Source: Actinoplanes sp. SE50/110 (GTDB lineage: Bacteria; Actinomycetota; Actinomycetes; Mycobacteriales; Micromonosporaceae). From it: a stretch of 64,000 nucleotides of DNA. The stretch lies in the NCBI RefSeq assembly GCF_900119315.1, contig NZ_LT827010.1, positions 8,178,001-8,242,000 of the forward strand, written 5' to 3'. Numbering within the stretch: position 1 is the first letter of the stretch; the number at the start of each line of letters is the position of its first letter. Of this stretch, positions 31,358 through 39,953 are shown piece by piece. The notes below the pieces were generated by a model that was not told the origin of the DNA, did no database searches, and worked only from the letters and a program-made list of their open reading frames with translations. The translations under genes were made by a program, and so were the position numbers.

Positions 31358-32535
31358 GCAGGAACCTTGATGATCAGCGCGTCGCCCTGGCCACCGCCGC
31401 CGCACAGCGACGCCGCACCGGTGCCGCCGCCGCGGCGCTTGAGCTCCAGCGCCAGGGTGAGGACCAGGCGGGCGCCGGACATCCCGATCGGGTGACCGAG
31501 AGCGATCGCCCCGCCGTTGACGTTGACCTTGCTCTCGTCGACCTTCAGCTCGCGCATCGACTGGATCGCCACCTGCGCGAAGGCCTCGTTGATCTCGATC
31601 AGGTCGAGGTCCTCGACGGTCAGGTTCGCCTTGCCCAGCGCGTGCTTGATCGCGTTGGCCGGCTGCGACTGCAGCGAGCTGTCCGGGCCGGCCACGTTGC
31701 CGTGCGCGGTGATCTCGGCGAGCCAGGTCAGGCCCAGCTCCTCGGCCTTGGCCCGGCTCATCACCACGACCGCGGCGGCGCCGTCGGAGATCGGCGACGA
31801 GGTGGCCGCGGTGATCGTGCCGTCCGGCCGGAACGCCGGGCGCAGCTTGGCCAGGCCCTCGGCGGTGGTGTCCGGGCGCACCCCCTCGTCGGTGTCGATC
31901 GGGCCGGGCGCCCGACGGTCACCGGAGGGCAGCGGCTCGATCTCCTCGGCGAACCGGCCCTCGCGCTGCGCGGCGGCCGCCCGCTGGTGGCTGAGCGCGG
32001 CGAACGCGTCCTGCTCGGCCCGGCTGATGTTCAGCGTGCCGCCGGCCACCTCGGTGGACTCGCCCATCGACACCCCGGCCCACGGGTCGGTCAGGCCGTC
32101 GAGCGCCATGTGGTCACGGACCGTGGTGTCGCCGAACTTGGTCCCCTTGCGCTGGTCCATCAGCAGGTGCGGCGCGTTGGTCATCGACTCCATGCCACCG
32201 GCCACCACGATCTCGCACTCGCCGGCCCGGATCAGCTGGTCGGCCAGCGCGATCGCGTCGAGCCCGGAGAGGCAGACCTTGTTGATGGTGAGCGCCGGGG
32301 TGGACATCGGGATGCCGGCCGCGACGGCCGCCTGGCGGGCCGGGATCTGGCCGGCGCCGGCCTGCAGCACCTGGCCCATGATGACGTACTGCACCTGGTC
32401 GGGGGCGACGCCGCCGCGGGCCAGGGCGGCGGCGATGGCGTGCGCACCCAGCGCGGTGGCGGGGAGGTGCTTGAGGTTGCCCAGCAGCCGCCCCATCGGG
32501 GTGCGGGCGCCACTGACGATCACAGAGCTGGTCAC
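31354..32535 (-). CDS. Acetyl-CoA C-acetyltransferase (thiolase)
   Basis: A 393-aa biosynthetic-type thiolase. The nucleophilic cysteine is in INKVCLSGLDA (near residue 87), and the C-terminal motifs NGGAIALGHPIGMSGARL (catalytic His) and SLCGGGGQGDALII (second Cys) are intact. The reaction is reversible condensation of two acetyl-CoA. Gene order thiolase-meaB on this strand with the epimerase divergent matches, from memory, the Streptomyces region of SCO5398-SCO5400. The 81-bp gap to mce at 32617 holds two divergent promoters; no clear boxes can be seen. Confidence 0.93.
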   Translation of the reverse strand: MTSSVIVSGARTPMGRLLGNLKHLPATALGAHAIAAALARGGVAPDQVQYVIMGQVLQAGAGQIPARQAAVAAGIPMSTPALTINKVCLSGLDAIALADQLIRAGECEIVVAGGMESMTNAPHLLMDQRKGTKFGDTTVRDHMALDGLTDPWAGVSMGESTEVAGGTLNISRAEQDAFAALSHQRAAAAQREGRFAEEIEPLPSGDRRAPGPIDTDEGVRPDTTAEGLAKLRPAFRPDGTITAATSSPISDGAAAVVVMSRAKAEELGLTWLAEITAHGNVAGPDSSLQSQPANAIKHALGKANLTVEDLDLIEINEAFAQVAIQSMRELKVDESKVNVNGGAIALGHPIGMSGARLVLTLALELKRRGGGTGAASLCGGGGQGDALIIKVPA

Positions 32536-32616
32536 GGGTCACGTCCGATCTGCGGCGGCCGGGTGCGGTGGACACCCCGGCCGGCTTAACGAAGAGTCAG
32601 GTCCGAGACTAATGGC

Positions 32617-33129
32617 ATGACTGACGACACATCGAGTACCGGTCGGCGCGAGAATCTCACACTCGCCGGCGACGACCTGCCGGGGATCGGCCTCCTCCGG
32701 ATCGACCATGTCGGCATCGCGGTGCCCGACCTGGACGAGGCCATCCGCTTCTATGGGGAAAAGTTCGGTTTGCGGTGTGTGCATCAAGAGACCAATGACG
32801 AACAGGGTGTCCGGGAGGCGATGCTCGCCGTCGGCGACGGCGCGGGCCCGCGGATCCAGCTGCTCGCCCCGGCCCGGCCCGACTCGGCGATCGCCAAGTT
32901 CCTCGACCGCAGCGGCCCCGGCCTGCAACAACTCGCCTACACGGTGGCCGACGTGGAGGCCGCCGCGGACGCTCTGCGGGCCCGCGGCATGCGGCTGCTC
33001 TACGACACCCCGAAACGCGGCACGGCCGGATCGAGGATCAACTTCGTGCACCCCAAGGACGCCGGCGGGGTGCTGGTCGAGCTGGTCGAGCCGGCCGGGC
33101 CGGTACGCCGACCGGGTGATTCAGCCTGA
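32617..33129 (+). CDS. mce: Methylmalonyl-CoA epimerase
   Basis: A 170-aa vicinal oxygen chelate fold protein that interconverts (R)- and (S)-methylmalonyl-CoA. The repeat begins LRIDHVGIAVPDLDEAIRFYGEKFGL with the metal-binding His, and ends in GSRINFVHPKDAGGVLVELVEPAG with the metal-binding Glu; both are diagnostic. The N-terminal about 25 residues (TSSTGRRENLTLAGDDLPG) are an extra, probably disordered extension. It connects propionyl-CoA or methylmalonyl-CoA flux to a B12 mutase. Divergent from the thiolase; followed in the same direction by the coiled-coil gene at 33380 after a 250-bp gap in which I see nothing definite. Confidence 0.92.
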   Translation: MTDDTSSTGRRENLTLAGDDLPGIGLLRIDHVGIAVPDLDEAIRFYGEKFGLRCVHQETNDEQGVREAMLAVGDGAGPRIQLLAPARPDSAIAKFLDRSGPGLQQLAYTVADVEAAADALRARGMRLLYDTPKRGTAGSRINFVHPKDAGGVLVELVEPAGPVRRPGDSA

Positions 33130-33379
33130 CGGCGGACCGGCCGGCTGGCAGGATCGGTGCCATTGAGCAGGGCCGACCGACCCCTCAGCGGGACGCTGCG
33201 CCCCCGAAGCCCCGACTCAGCAGGTAGCGACGGGACCACGCCGGACGGGCCGGGTGAGTGACGGTCGTCCCCCGAACGGCCCGGCACCCGTCTGCGTTCC
33301 AGGTCAAAGCTGATCTACATTGGGGTCTGAGAGTCACCCCGCCCTTGCAACTCGGCCCCCTTCTCGCCAGGATGGCGCA

Positions 33380-34675
33380 ATGCCCCAGCAGCAGGATCAG
33401 AACCTGGCCTTCTTCGAGACCGCGAACACCCAGCACGACTTCACGGTCGTCCTGCGTGGTTACGACCGTCACCAGGTCGACGGACACATCGGCCGGCTGC
33501 TCGCCGCGCTGAACCAGTCCGAGCAGGCCCGCGGTGAGGCCGAACAGCGGATGAACGACGCCCAGCGCCGGCTCCGCCAGGCCGAGCAGCGGCTCAACGT
33601 GCTGGAGCAGAAACTCGCCGACAGCAACAAACTGCTGGAGGAGAACAACCGGCCGACGCTCTCCGGGCTGGGCACCCGGGTCGAGCAGATTCTCCGGCTC
33701 GCCGAGGAGCAGGCCAACGACCACCGCGGCGAGGCCAAGCGGGAGAGTGAGGGCATCCTCTCCGCCGCGCGCCTCGAGGCCCGGGAGATCACCGACAAGG
33801 CCCGCGCCGAGGCCGCCGCGATGAAGGCGACCGCCGAGCGTGAGGCCGGCCAGGTCCGCACGCACGCCGAGCGCGAGGCCGCCGAGACCCGGGTGCAGGC
33901 CCGTCGCGAGGCCGACACGCTGCGCTCCGACGCCGACCGGGAGACCAAGCAGCTGCGCACGGTCACCGCGCACGAGGTGGCCGAGCTCAAGTCGACGGTC
34001 GAGCGCGAGGTCTCCTCGCTGCGCGCCACCGCCGAGCGGGAGATCACCCAGGCCCGGGCCAAGGCCGGCCGGGAGGCCGAGGAGAAACGCGCCGAGGCCA
34101 CCAAGATGCTCGCCGACGCCCGCGACAAGCGCGACAAGGACCTGCAGGCCCTGGCGCTGGAGATCGCCGAGCGCCGGGAGAAGGCCGAGTCCGAGGAGTC
34201 GCAGCGGCACGCCGCCCAGGTCGCCGCCACGCAGAAGATGGTGTCCGAGGCCGAGGAGCGGGCCCGCGCCGCCGAGGACCGCGCCAAGGAGATCGAGCAG
34301 CGCGCCGAGAGCCGCCGCATCGAGAGTGAGCGCACCGCCGCCGAGGCGGTGGAGAAGGCCCGCGCCCTCGCCGACAAGACCGTCTCCGAGGCCCGTTCCG
34401 AGTCCACCCGCCTGCTCAGCGAGGCCCGCACCGAGGCCGAGCTGACCACCCAGGCGGCCCGCCGCGAGGTCGAGGACCTGACCCGGCAGAAGGACGCGGT
34501 CACCAACCAGCTGGGCCAGATGCTGTCCGGTCTGTCCGGCCTGGTTCCCGGCGTGGGTGCGGCCCCGGCCGCGGTCGCCGCCGCCGTTCAGAAGGCCGCC
34601 GAGCCGGCCGCCGAGGCGGAACCGGCCGAGCCGGCCGAGGAGGCCGAGGCGGAGCCCGCCAAGACCAACTCCTGA
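33380..34675 (+). CDS. DivIVA-like coiled-coil protein (Scy-position)
   Basis: A 431-aa protein. Residues 15-45 (HDFTVVLRGYDRHQVDGHIGRLLAALNQ) match the DivIVA N-terminal lipid-binding domain pattern with an RGY-x-R-x-x-V core. Residues 45-390 are nearly continuous heptad coiled coil with Ala/Glu/Arg repeats, and a short Ala/Glu/Pro tail ends AEAEPAKTNS. The ATG at 33380 starts MPQQQDQNLAFF. In Streptomyces, the gene next to the epimerase is scy, then filP, which organise tip growth with DivIVA. The neighbourhood is the same here, but this protein is about a third of Scy length, so equivalence is positional only. It is followed by a terminator hairpin. Confidence 0.78.
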   Translation: MPQQQDQNLAFFETANTQHDFTVVLRGYDRHQVDGHIGRLLAALNQSEQARGEAEQRMNDAQRRLRQAEQRLNVLEQKLADSNKLLEENNRPTLSGLGTRVEQILRLAEEQANDHRGEAKRESEGILSAARLEAREITDKARAEAAAMKATAEREAGQVRTHAEREAAETRVQARREADTLRSDADRETKQLRTVTAHEVAELKSTVEREVSSLRATAEREITQARAKAGREAEEKRAEATKMLADARDKRDKDLQALALEIAERREKAESEESQRHAAQVAATQKMVSEAEERARAAEDRAKEIEQRAESRRIESERTAAEAVEKARALADKTVSEARSESTRLLSEARTEAELTTQAARREVEDLTRQKDAVTNQLGQMLSGLSGLVPGVGAAPAAVAAAVQKAAEPAAEAEPAEPAEEAEAEPAKTNS

Positions 34676-34737
34676 CCCCTGCGGTTGCGCTCTCCTCCCG
34701 GGTGCGCGACGGTTGTTCGGGTCGGCTTTGTGTGACT

Positions 34738-34778
34738 CAGGCCGTACCGGAGTTTCTCCGGGGCGGCCTGACTCGTTT
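34738..34778 (+). terminator. Rho-independent terminator with two-part stem
   Basis: CAGGCCG (34738-34744) pairs with CGGCCTG (34764-34770), and inside it CCGGAG pairs with CTCCGG around a TTT loop. The sequence ACTCGTTTT follows. It sits 62 bp after the first coiled-coil gene, so that gene and the next are probably separate transcripts, at least in part. Confidence 0.75.
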
Positions 34779-34831
34779 TGGCGCGTAGCCTGTGTTCCGC
34801 CCGGCGCCCGGTCGGACAATTCGTAACTACC

Positions 34832-34882
34832 CGCGTAGTCCCCCGCAAGCCGGTGTGTAACCACACGCCCCGGGACTACGCG
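34832..34882 (+). promoter_or_regulatory. Nested inverted repeat in the leader of the second coiled-coil gene
   Basis: CGCGTAGTCCC (34832-34842) and GGGACTACGCG (34872-34882) form an 11-bp perfect stem, enclosing a second GTGTG/CACAC stem (34853-34866). The structure ends 18 bases before the start codon at 34901, next to the RBS. It could be an RNA structure controlling translation or a protein-binding palindrome. No known riboswitch is recognised. Confidence 0.6.
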
Positions 34883-34900
34883 TATGTGAGGATGGAAAGC

Positions 34901-36367
34901 ATGTCGCACGGCGGTGAAATCTTCGGCCTGAACGGAGACTCGGCCACCGAGCCCAGCTTCGAGTTCGCGATCCGCGGTTACGAACGGAAGCAGGTCGAAC
35001 GCTACGTCGCCCGTGCCGAGAACGAGATCGCCGCGCTCGCCGCCGAGCGGGAGCAGGCGTATTCGCAGATCCAGGCGATGGCGGCCCAGATCGAGCGGCT
35101 GCAGCAGGAGATCACCCAGGCCCGGCGCAACTCCGGGATGTCCGGTGAGGTCTCCTTCCGGCATCTCGGCCCCCGGGTCGAGCAGATCCTGGTCCTCGCC
35201 GAGGAGCAGGCCGAGGCGATCAAGGCGTCGGCCACCGACGACATCGCCGGCCGGCTCGCCGAGGCCGAACGGATCCGGGCCGAGGCCGAGGCGCATGCCC
35301 ACGACGGCATCCGCGACTTCGAGATCGCGCTGGCCGCCCGCCGGGCCGAGGAGGAGAAGGCGGACGCCGCCAAGCGGGCCGCCGCCGACAAGGCGGTCGC
35401 CACCGCCCGGCAGACCGCCGAGCAGATCCGCACCGAGAGCGAGGCCCTGCTGGCCCGCGCGCGGGCGGAGGCGCAGCACCTGGCCGACAAGGCGGCCGCC
35501 GAGGCACAGCGGCTGCGCGCCGAGGTGGACGGCTACGTGCAGTCGACCCGGGTGCAGACCGAGCAGGAGCTCAAAGCCCTGCGGGAGAAGACGAACCAGG
35601 AGATCACCGCCCGGCGCACCGAGGCCGAGCGGGAGCAGGCCGACCTCAAGGCCGCCGTCGAGCACGAGCTGGCGCTGCGCCGGCACGCGGTGATCGAGGA
35701 GCTCGGCCAGATGCGCTCCGGCGTCGAGAAGCAGTGCGCCGACCTGCGCAGCGAGGCCGACAAGTACGCGGAGGAGGTGCTGCGCCGCTCCGACGAGCAG
35801 GCCACCGCCACCCGCAAGGAGCTGGCCGCGCACCAGGAGAAGATCGCCCAGGCCGGCCGGGAGCTGGAGGCCGCCCAGGCCGAGGTCACCGAGACCGAAC
35901 GCCGGCTGGCCGCCGCCCGGGAGCAGGCGGAGGCCGCCGAGCAGGAGACCGAGCGGGTCCGGCAGCGCCAGGCCGAGGCGGCCCGGGAACTGGAGTCCGA
36001 GCTGCAGCGGGTGGCCGACGCCAAGCGGGCCGGGGAGGCCGCTGAGCGGCATGCCGCGGACGTCCGCCGGCAGGTGCAGATGGAGGCGAAGCGGGTGGCC
36101 GAGCTGGCCGCCGCCGCGGTGCTGGCGGCCGCCGCCTCCCCCGACGATCAGGAGTCGGCCGCCGTCGGCTCCGCCCCCGTCGCTTCCGGGTCCGCCCCTG
36201 TTGCTTCCGGCTCCGCCCCCGTTGCTTCCGGGTCCGCCCCCGTCGCCGCCGGGTCGGCTCCGGTTGCTTCCGGGTCGGCTCCGGTGGACAAGTCGTCGGA
36301 AAAGGTGTCCGCGTCCGCCAAGGTGACCGTTCCGCAGGCGAGCCGGGTGCCCGCCGACGCGGAGTAG
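34901..36367 (+). CDS. DivIVA-like coiled-coil protein with GSAPVAS repeats (FilP-position)
   Basis: A 488-aa paralogue of the preceding protein. The N-terminal domain is PSFEFAIRGYERKQVERYVARAENE, aligned with FTVVLRGYDRHQVDGHIGRL upstream, and both then share a motif of the type LGPRVEQILVLAEEQA before the long coiled coil (about residues 100-405). The tail has six 7-residue GSAPVAS repeats. The ATG at 34901 (MSHGGEIFG) follows GAGGATGGAAAGC; an ATG at 34892 is an alternative. By position it matches filP, which forms a cytoskeletal lattice in Streptomyces, but that protein is shorter. A role in polarity or cell stiffness is inferred. Confidence 0.78.
   Translation: MSHGGEIFGLNGDSATEPSFEFAIRGYERKQVERYVARAENEIAALAAEREQAYSQIQAMAAQIERLQQEITQARRNSGMSGEVSFRHLGPRVEQILVLAEEQAEAIKASATDDIAGRLAEAERIRAEAEAHAHDGIRDFEIALAARRAEEEKADAAKRAAADKAVATARQTAEQIRTESEALLARARAEAQHLADKAAAEAQRLRAEVDGYVQSTRVQTEQELKALREKTNQEITARRTEAEREQADLKAAVEHELALRRHAVIEELGQMRSGVEKQCADLRSEADKYAEEVLRRSDEQATATRKELAAHQEKIAQAGRELEAAQAEVTETERRLAAAREQAEAAEQETERVRQRQAEAARELESELQRVADAKRAGEAAERHAADVRRQVQMEAKRVAELAAAAVLAAAASPDDQESAAVGSAPVASGSAPVASGSAPVASGSAPVAAGSAPVASGSAPVDKSSEKVSASAKVTVPQASRVPADAE
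36167..36292 (+). repeat. Six 21-bp in-frame repeats at the coiled-coil protein tail
   Basis: Units start at 36167 and every 21 bases thereafter; each encodes GSAPVAS or a near variant (GSAPVAA, GSAPVDK). The codons differ between units mainly at third positions, so the array is not a very recent expansion. Confidence 0.88.
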
Positions 36368-36548
36368 AACCGGCCGGCGAACGCTTGCGCCCGGGCGATA
36401 CCGTCCGGTCCCATGTCGACCGAAGCCGCGCCCGAAGCCGTCGCTCCGGAGCCCGATGAGGCCCCGGAGCCGCGCGGCCGGCCCGTCCGGCACCCGGTCT
36501 CCTCTTCACGGCGGGCCGAGTGCCTGGTCACCGTGGCGTCGGTCGCGA

Positions 36549-38006
36549 CTACGGCGCCCGGGAGCCGCGTTGCTCCTCCTGCTCGACCAGGGTGTCCAGG
36601 TCGGTCAGCCGGTGCAGCAGACGCAGTGGCTGGGCCAATCGGTGGTTGCCGGTCAGCGCCTCCTCGTTGCGGGCGAGGAAACCCCAGTAGCCGGCCGTGT
36701 AGGGGCAGGCCTGCTCACCCACGCGCACCTTCGGGTCGTACCGGCAGCCGCGGCAGTAGTCGCTCATCCGGTTCAGGTAGGCGCCGCCCGCGGCGTACGG
36801 CTTGCTGCTCATCCGTCCGGCGTCGGCGAACTGGCTCATCCCGATCACGTTGGCCGTCATCACCCACTCGTAGCCGTCGACGAAGCACCGGTGGAACCAG
36901 TCGGCCACCGCCCCGGGCCGCCAGCCGCGCTGCATCGCGTAGTTGCCCAGCACCATCAGCCGCGGGATGTGATGCACCCAACCGCGGTCGCGCACCCCGG
37001 CCAGCACGTCGGACAGGCAGCGCGCCTGCACCGCGTCGGCGTCCAGGCGAGCGAACCATTCCGGCAGCTCGCGACGCGCCCGCAGTTCGTTCACGGCCCG
37101 GTACTGCGGCTCGAAATACCAGTACAGGTGCCAGATGAAGTCCCGCCACCCGAGAATCTGCCGGACGAAACCCTCCACGCTGGCCAGCGGCGCAGCCCCT
37201 TGCCGGTACGCGTCCTCGGCGCACTCGACGACCTCCAGCGGATCCAGCAGCCCCAGGTTGATCGCCGGGCTGAGCATGCTGTGCGCCATCAGCGGGTCAC
37301 CGGCCAGCATCGCGTCCTCGTGCGGCCCGAACGACGGCAGCCGATGCTCGACGAAGTGCCGCAGCCGCTCCAGCGCCTCGGCCCGCGTCGCCGGGAACAT
37401 CCGCGGCCCGTCGTGCCCGACGAAGGTGATCCCGTCCTCCCGCTCCCAGCGGTCCAGGTCGGCGCGCACCTCCTCGTCGATCTCGTCCTCGCGGATCACG
37501 GGTGGCACCGGCACGTCCAGCCGCCCGGCCCCCCGCGGCGGTGGCTCCCGGTTGTCGGCGTCGAGATTCCACCGCCCGCCCACCGGCTCGGCACCGTCCA
37601 TCAGCACGTCATGCCGGCGGCGCGCATACCGGTAGAAGTCCTCCAGCCGCAGGTGCTCCCGCCCACCGGCCCAGGCGAGGAAGTCCTCCGGCGAGGTGAC
37701 GAACCCGCGCGGCCCGAGCATCTCGACATCCGGCAGTCGCCGGACCAGACCGCGGGCCGCCCGTGAGGTCGGATGGCACACGCTGACCGGTTCGCCGACC
37801 CCTTCCCGGTACGTCTCGGCGCGCACCAGCCGCGCGTCACCCTCCCTCGCCCGGTGGCGCAGCGCCGACAGCACCAGATGAGCCTTCTGCCGGTGAAAGG
37901 CGCGGCGCCGGAACACCGCCTTCGATTCGATCAGCAGAGCCGGCTGCCCCGGCTCGTCCAGAAAATGCGGCCCCAACTGATCGGCGAAAAGCCAGCGGCG
38001 CTTCAT
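36549..38006 (-). CDS. Iron-sulfur bacterial cryptochrome/(6-4) photolyase, PhrB type
   Basis: A 485-aa cryptochrome/photolyase of the FeS-BCP class, which repairs pyrimidine (6-4) photoproducts with light. The start MKRRWLFADQLGPHF is typical. Four cysteines at 330, 418, 421 and 434 have spacings of 88, 3 and 13, identical to the [4Fe-4S] ligands Cys350/438/441/454 of Agrobacterium PhrB as I recall them. The FAD-binding helical domain includes GWRDFIWHLYW, WVHHIPRLMVLGNYAM and ANVIGMSQFADAG. The gene is convergent with the coiled-coil gene and divergent from the zinc-ribbon gene at 38180. The RBS is unclear, so the start rests on the family N-terminus. Confidence 0.9.
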   Translation of the reverse strand: MKRRWLFADQLGPHFLDEPGQPALLIESKAVFRRRAFHRQKAHLVLSALRHRAREGDARLVRAETYREGVGEPVSVCHPTSRAARGLVRRLPDVEMLGPRGFVTSPEDFLAWAGGREHLRLEDFYRYARRRHDVLMDGAEPVGGRWNLDADNREPPPRGAGRLDVPVPPVIREDEIDEEVRADLDRWEREDGITFVGHDGPRMFPATRAEALERLRHFVEHRLPSFGPHEDAMLAGDPLMAHSMLSPAINLGLLDPLEVVECAEDAYRQGAAPLASVEGFVRQILGWRDFIWHLYWYFEPQYRAVNELRARRELPEWFARLDADAVQARCLSDVLAGVRDRGWVHHIPRLMVLGNYAMQRGWRPGAVADWFHRCFVDGYEWVMTANVIGMSQFADAGRMSSKPYAAGGAYLNRMSDYCRGCRYDPKVRVGEQACPYTAGYWGFLARNEEALTGNHRLAQPLRLLHRLTDLDTLVEQEEQRGSRAP

Positions 38007-38179
38007 TCCCCCATGCTGCCGCACCCGTGATCTGTTCTCCGGCCGCTCACCCCGGATCCACCCACTCGGCGCTCCGGCCCGGTTTCCGGCGTCGAGGTCA
38101 CCGCCCCGTCGTACGGCGTGGGCCGGTGCGAGGCGAGGACGGAGAGCCACCGCCGGCGAACGACTGTGATCATCAAGCC

Positions 38180-38404
38180 ATGGATGCCACCACCTTCACG
38201 TGCCCGCACTGCGGGAGCGCTGAGATCATCTGCGTGCCGAGCAGCATGAACGACGGCTACAACCGCAGCGGCATGACGGTCAGCGCCTTCCGGACGATCC
38301 CGTTCTCCCGGGTGATCTGCCTGCAGTGCGGCCTGGTCCGGGAATGGATCACCGACCGCGCGCAGCTGGACCTGCTGCGCAAGAAGTTCCGGCCCGAGCA
38401 GTGA
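38180..38404 (+). CDS. Small zinc-ribbon-like protein, 74 aa
   Basis: A 74-aa protein starting MDATTFTCPHCGSAEIICV. It has two knuckles, CPHC at residues 8-11 and CLQC about 40 residues later (RVICLQCGLVREWI), so a four-cysteine zinc ribbon is likely. The C-terminus is amphipathic (LDLLRKKFRPEQ). No function is known to me. It is divergent from the photolyase and convergent with the permease gene at 38463. Confidence 0.7.
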   Translation: MDATTFTCPHCGSAEIICVPSSMNDGYNRSGMTVSAFRTIPFSRVICLQCGLVREWITDRAQLDLLRKKFRPEQ

Positions 38405-38462
38405 GTGGTGGTGACCGCCGAAGTGCGGCGACCGCTCCGGCCGCGGCGCCGTGCGAGCCGGA

Positions 38463-39953
38463 TCAGGGCTGCAGGTCCACCCGGGCCGAGTCGGTCGTGC
38501 CGGCCAGGTAGGCGCGGGCGCCCAGCAGGGCCAGAGCGGTCTGGATCAGCAGCAGGTCGAGGCTCAGCGGGGTGCCCCGGCCGAAGGCGATCACGATCGG
38601 GATGCCCAGGATCAGGGCGTCGGGGCCGGCGACCGCGTAGACCACCGGGCCGGTGGAGACCGTGCCCATCGGCGTGTCCAGCGGCAGCAGGTCGTTGCGG
38701 ACGAATCCGGCGCGGGCCCGGCGGACCGCGGCGACCCCGCCGATCACCCCGGCCGGGACACTGAGCAGCCACCACCGTCCGGCCGGCAGATGCCCGGTGG
38801 TCTCCATCAGGATCAGCGCGATCAGCGACCAGGCGAACGCCAGCACCCCGGGGACCCAGAGACGCTGGGTCAGCGCCTGCCGGGAGCTCAGGCTCAACAG
38901 CCGGAGCAGCACCGGGTTGCCGGCGTCGGTGTTCACCGTGGCGGTCGTGGTGCCACCGGCGATCATCGCGCCGAGCAGCAGGGCGAGGGCGGCGACCCAG
39001 GGTGGGGCGGCGGTCAGCAGCAGCGGGATCGGGGTGGCGGCGAGCAGCCACAGCAGCCGGGGCAGGCGGCGGCGGGCCAGCAGGAAGTCCTGGCCGGTCA
39101 GCACCGGAAGGCGGGCCGGCGGGCGGGTGGTGCGCAGCCGGCGGTTCGCCCAGTAGCGCCGCGCGACCATCTCGGTGACGAACGACGGCTCCATCCCGAA
39201 GGCCGTGTCGAACAGGGTTCCGGTCACCTTCGAGGCTTCCAGGATCCGGTCGTCCGGAGTGCGGGGCAGCAGACGTACCGTCACGAGGAACCCGGCCGTG
39301 ACCGCGACCGTGAGGGCACCCGCGACCGCGAGCAGCGCCGGCGCCGATGGCCATCCGCCGGAGGCGGGCCGATCGGCAGCGGTGACCCGGTCGATGACCA
39401 GCAGCGCGACGCCGGTGGCCACGGTGAGCACGGCGAGCCGGTCGGTGAGCGTGGCCCAGCGGCGCACCCGTTGCGCGACCACCGCGACCAGCAGCAGACC
39501 GATGCCGATCAGCGCGCCGCCGAGGATCAGTGCGGGCACCCGGTCGTGCGGCGCGGCGTGCCCGGTGATCGCGAAGGTGATCAGCGCGCCGGCGAAGGCC
39601 GCGCCGAGCGCGGCGAACCGCAACGACGGCAGCAGCAGCCGGCGGCGGCTGACCGGTGCGGTGAGCAGGAAGTACGCCGCGGGGCGGCCGAGCGTGACCG
39701 GACCGATCGCGCGCAGCGTCATGGTCAGGAAGCCGATGCCGAGCAGCCCGAGAGCGAGTGCGGGCAGCGCCCCGAGATCCGGGTGGGCCGGCCAGAAACC
39801 CCTGGTGAGCTGCCGGTGTGTCATCGCGCCGAAGACCGCGACGACCAGCGCGGCGACGTACAGGTTGCCCAGCGTCGCCCCGCGCTCCCGATGGGAGACC
39901 TGGCGCTGGTGGATCCAGCGGCGGACCGGGCCCAACTCGACCATGATCGTCAT
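38463..39953 (-). CDS. Multi-pass membrane protein, ABC-exporter permease (DUF6297-like)
   Basis: A 496-aa protein with about a dozen hydrophobic segments and no soluble domain. The N-terminus is cytoplasmic (VELGPVRRWIHQRQVSHRE). It overlaps the ATPase gene upstream by four bases (39950-39953), so it is the permease half of that exporter. From memory, this layout and the first hydrophobic block resemble DUF6297 proteins. Substrate is unknown. It is the last gene of a likely operon ALDH-ATPase-permease, and ends 59 bp before the convergent zinc-ribbon stop. Confidence 0.72.
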   Translation of the reverse strand: MTIMVELGPVRRWIHQRQVSHRERGATLGNLYVAALVVAVFGAMTHRQLTRGFWPAHPDLGALPALALGLLGIGFLTMTLRAIGPVTLGRPAAYFLLTAPVSRRRLLLPSLRFAALGAAFAGALITFAITGHAAPHDRVPALILGGALIGIGLLLVAVVAQRVRRWATLTDRLAVLTVATGVALLVIDRVTAADRPASGGWPSAPALLAVAGALTVAVTAGFLVTVRLLPRTPDDRILEASKVTGTLFDTAFGMEPSFVTEMVARRYWANRRLRTTRPPARLPVLTGQDFLLARRRLPRLLWLLAATPIPLLLTAAPPWVAALALLLGAMIAGGTTTATVNTDAGNPVLLRLLSLSSRQALTQRLWVPGVLAFAWSLIALILMETTGHLPAGRWWLLSVPAGVIGGVAAVRRARAGFVRNDLLPLDTPMGTVSTGPVVYAVAGPDALILGIPIVIAFGRGTPLSLDLLLIQTALALLGARAYLAGTTDSARVDLQP

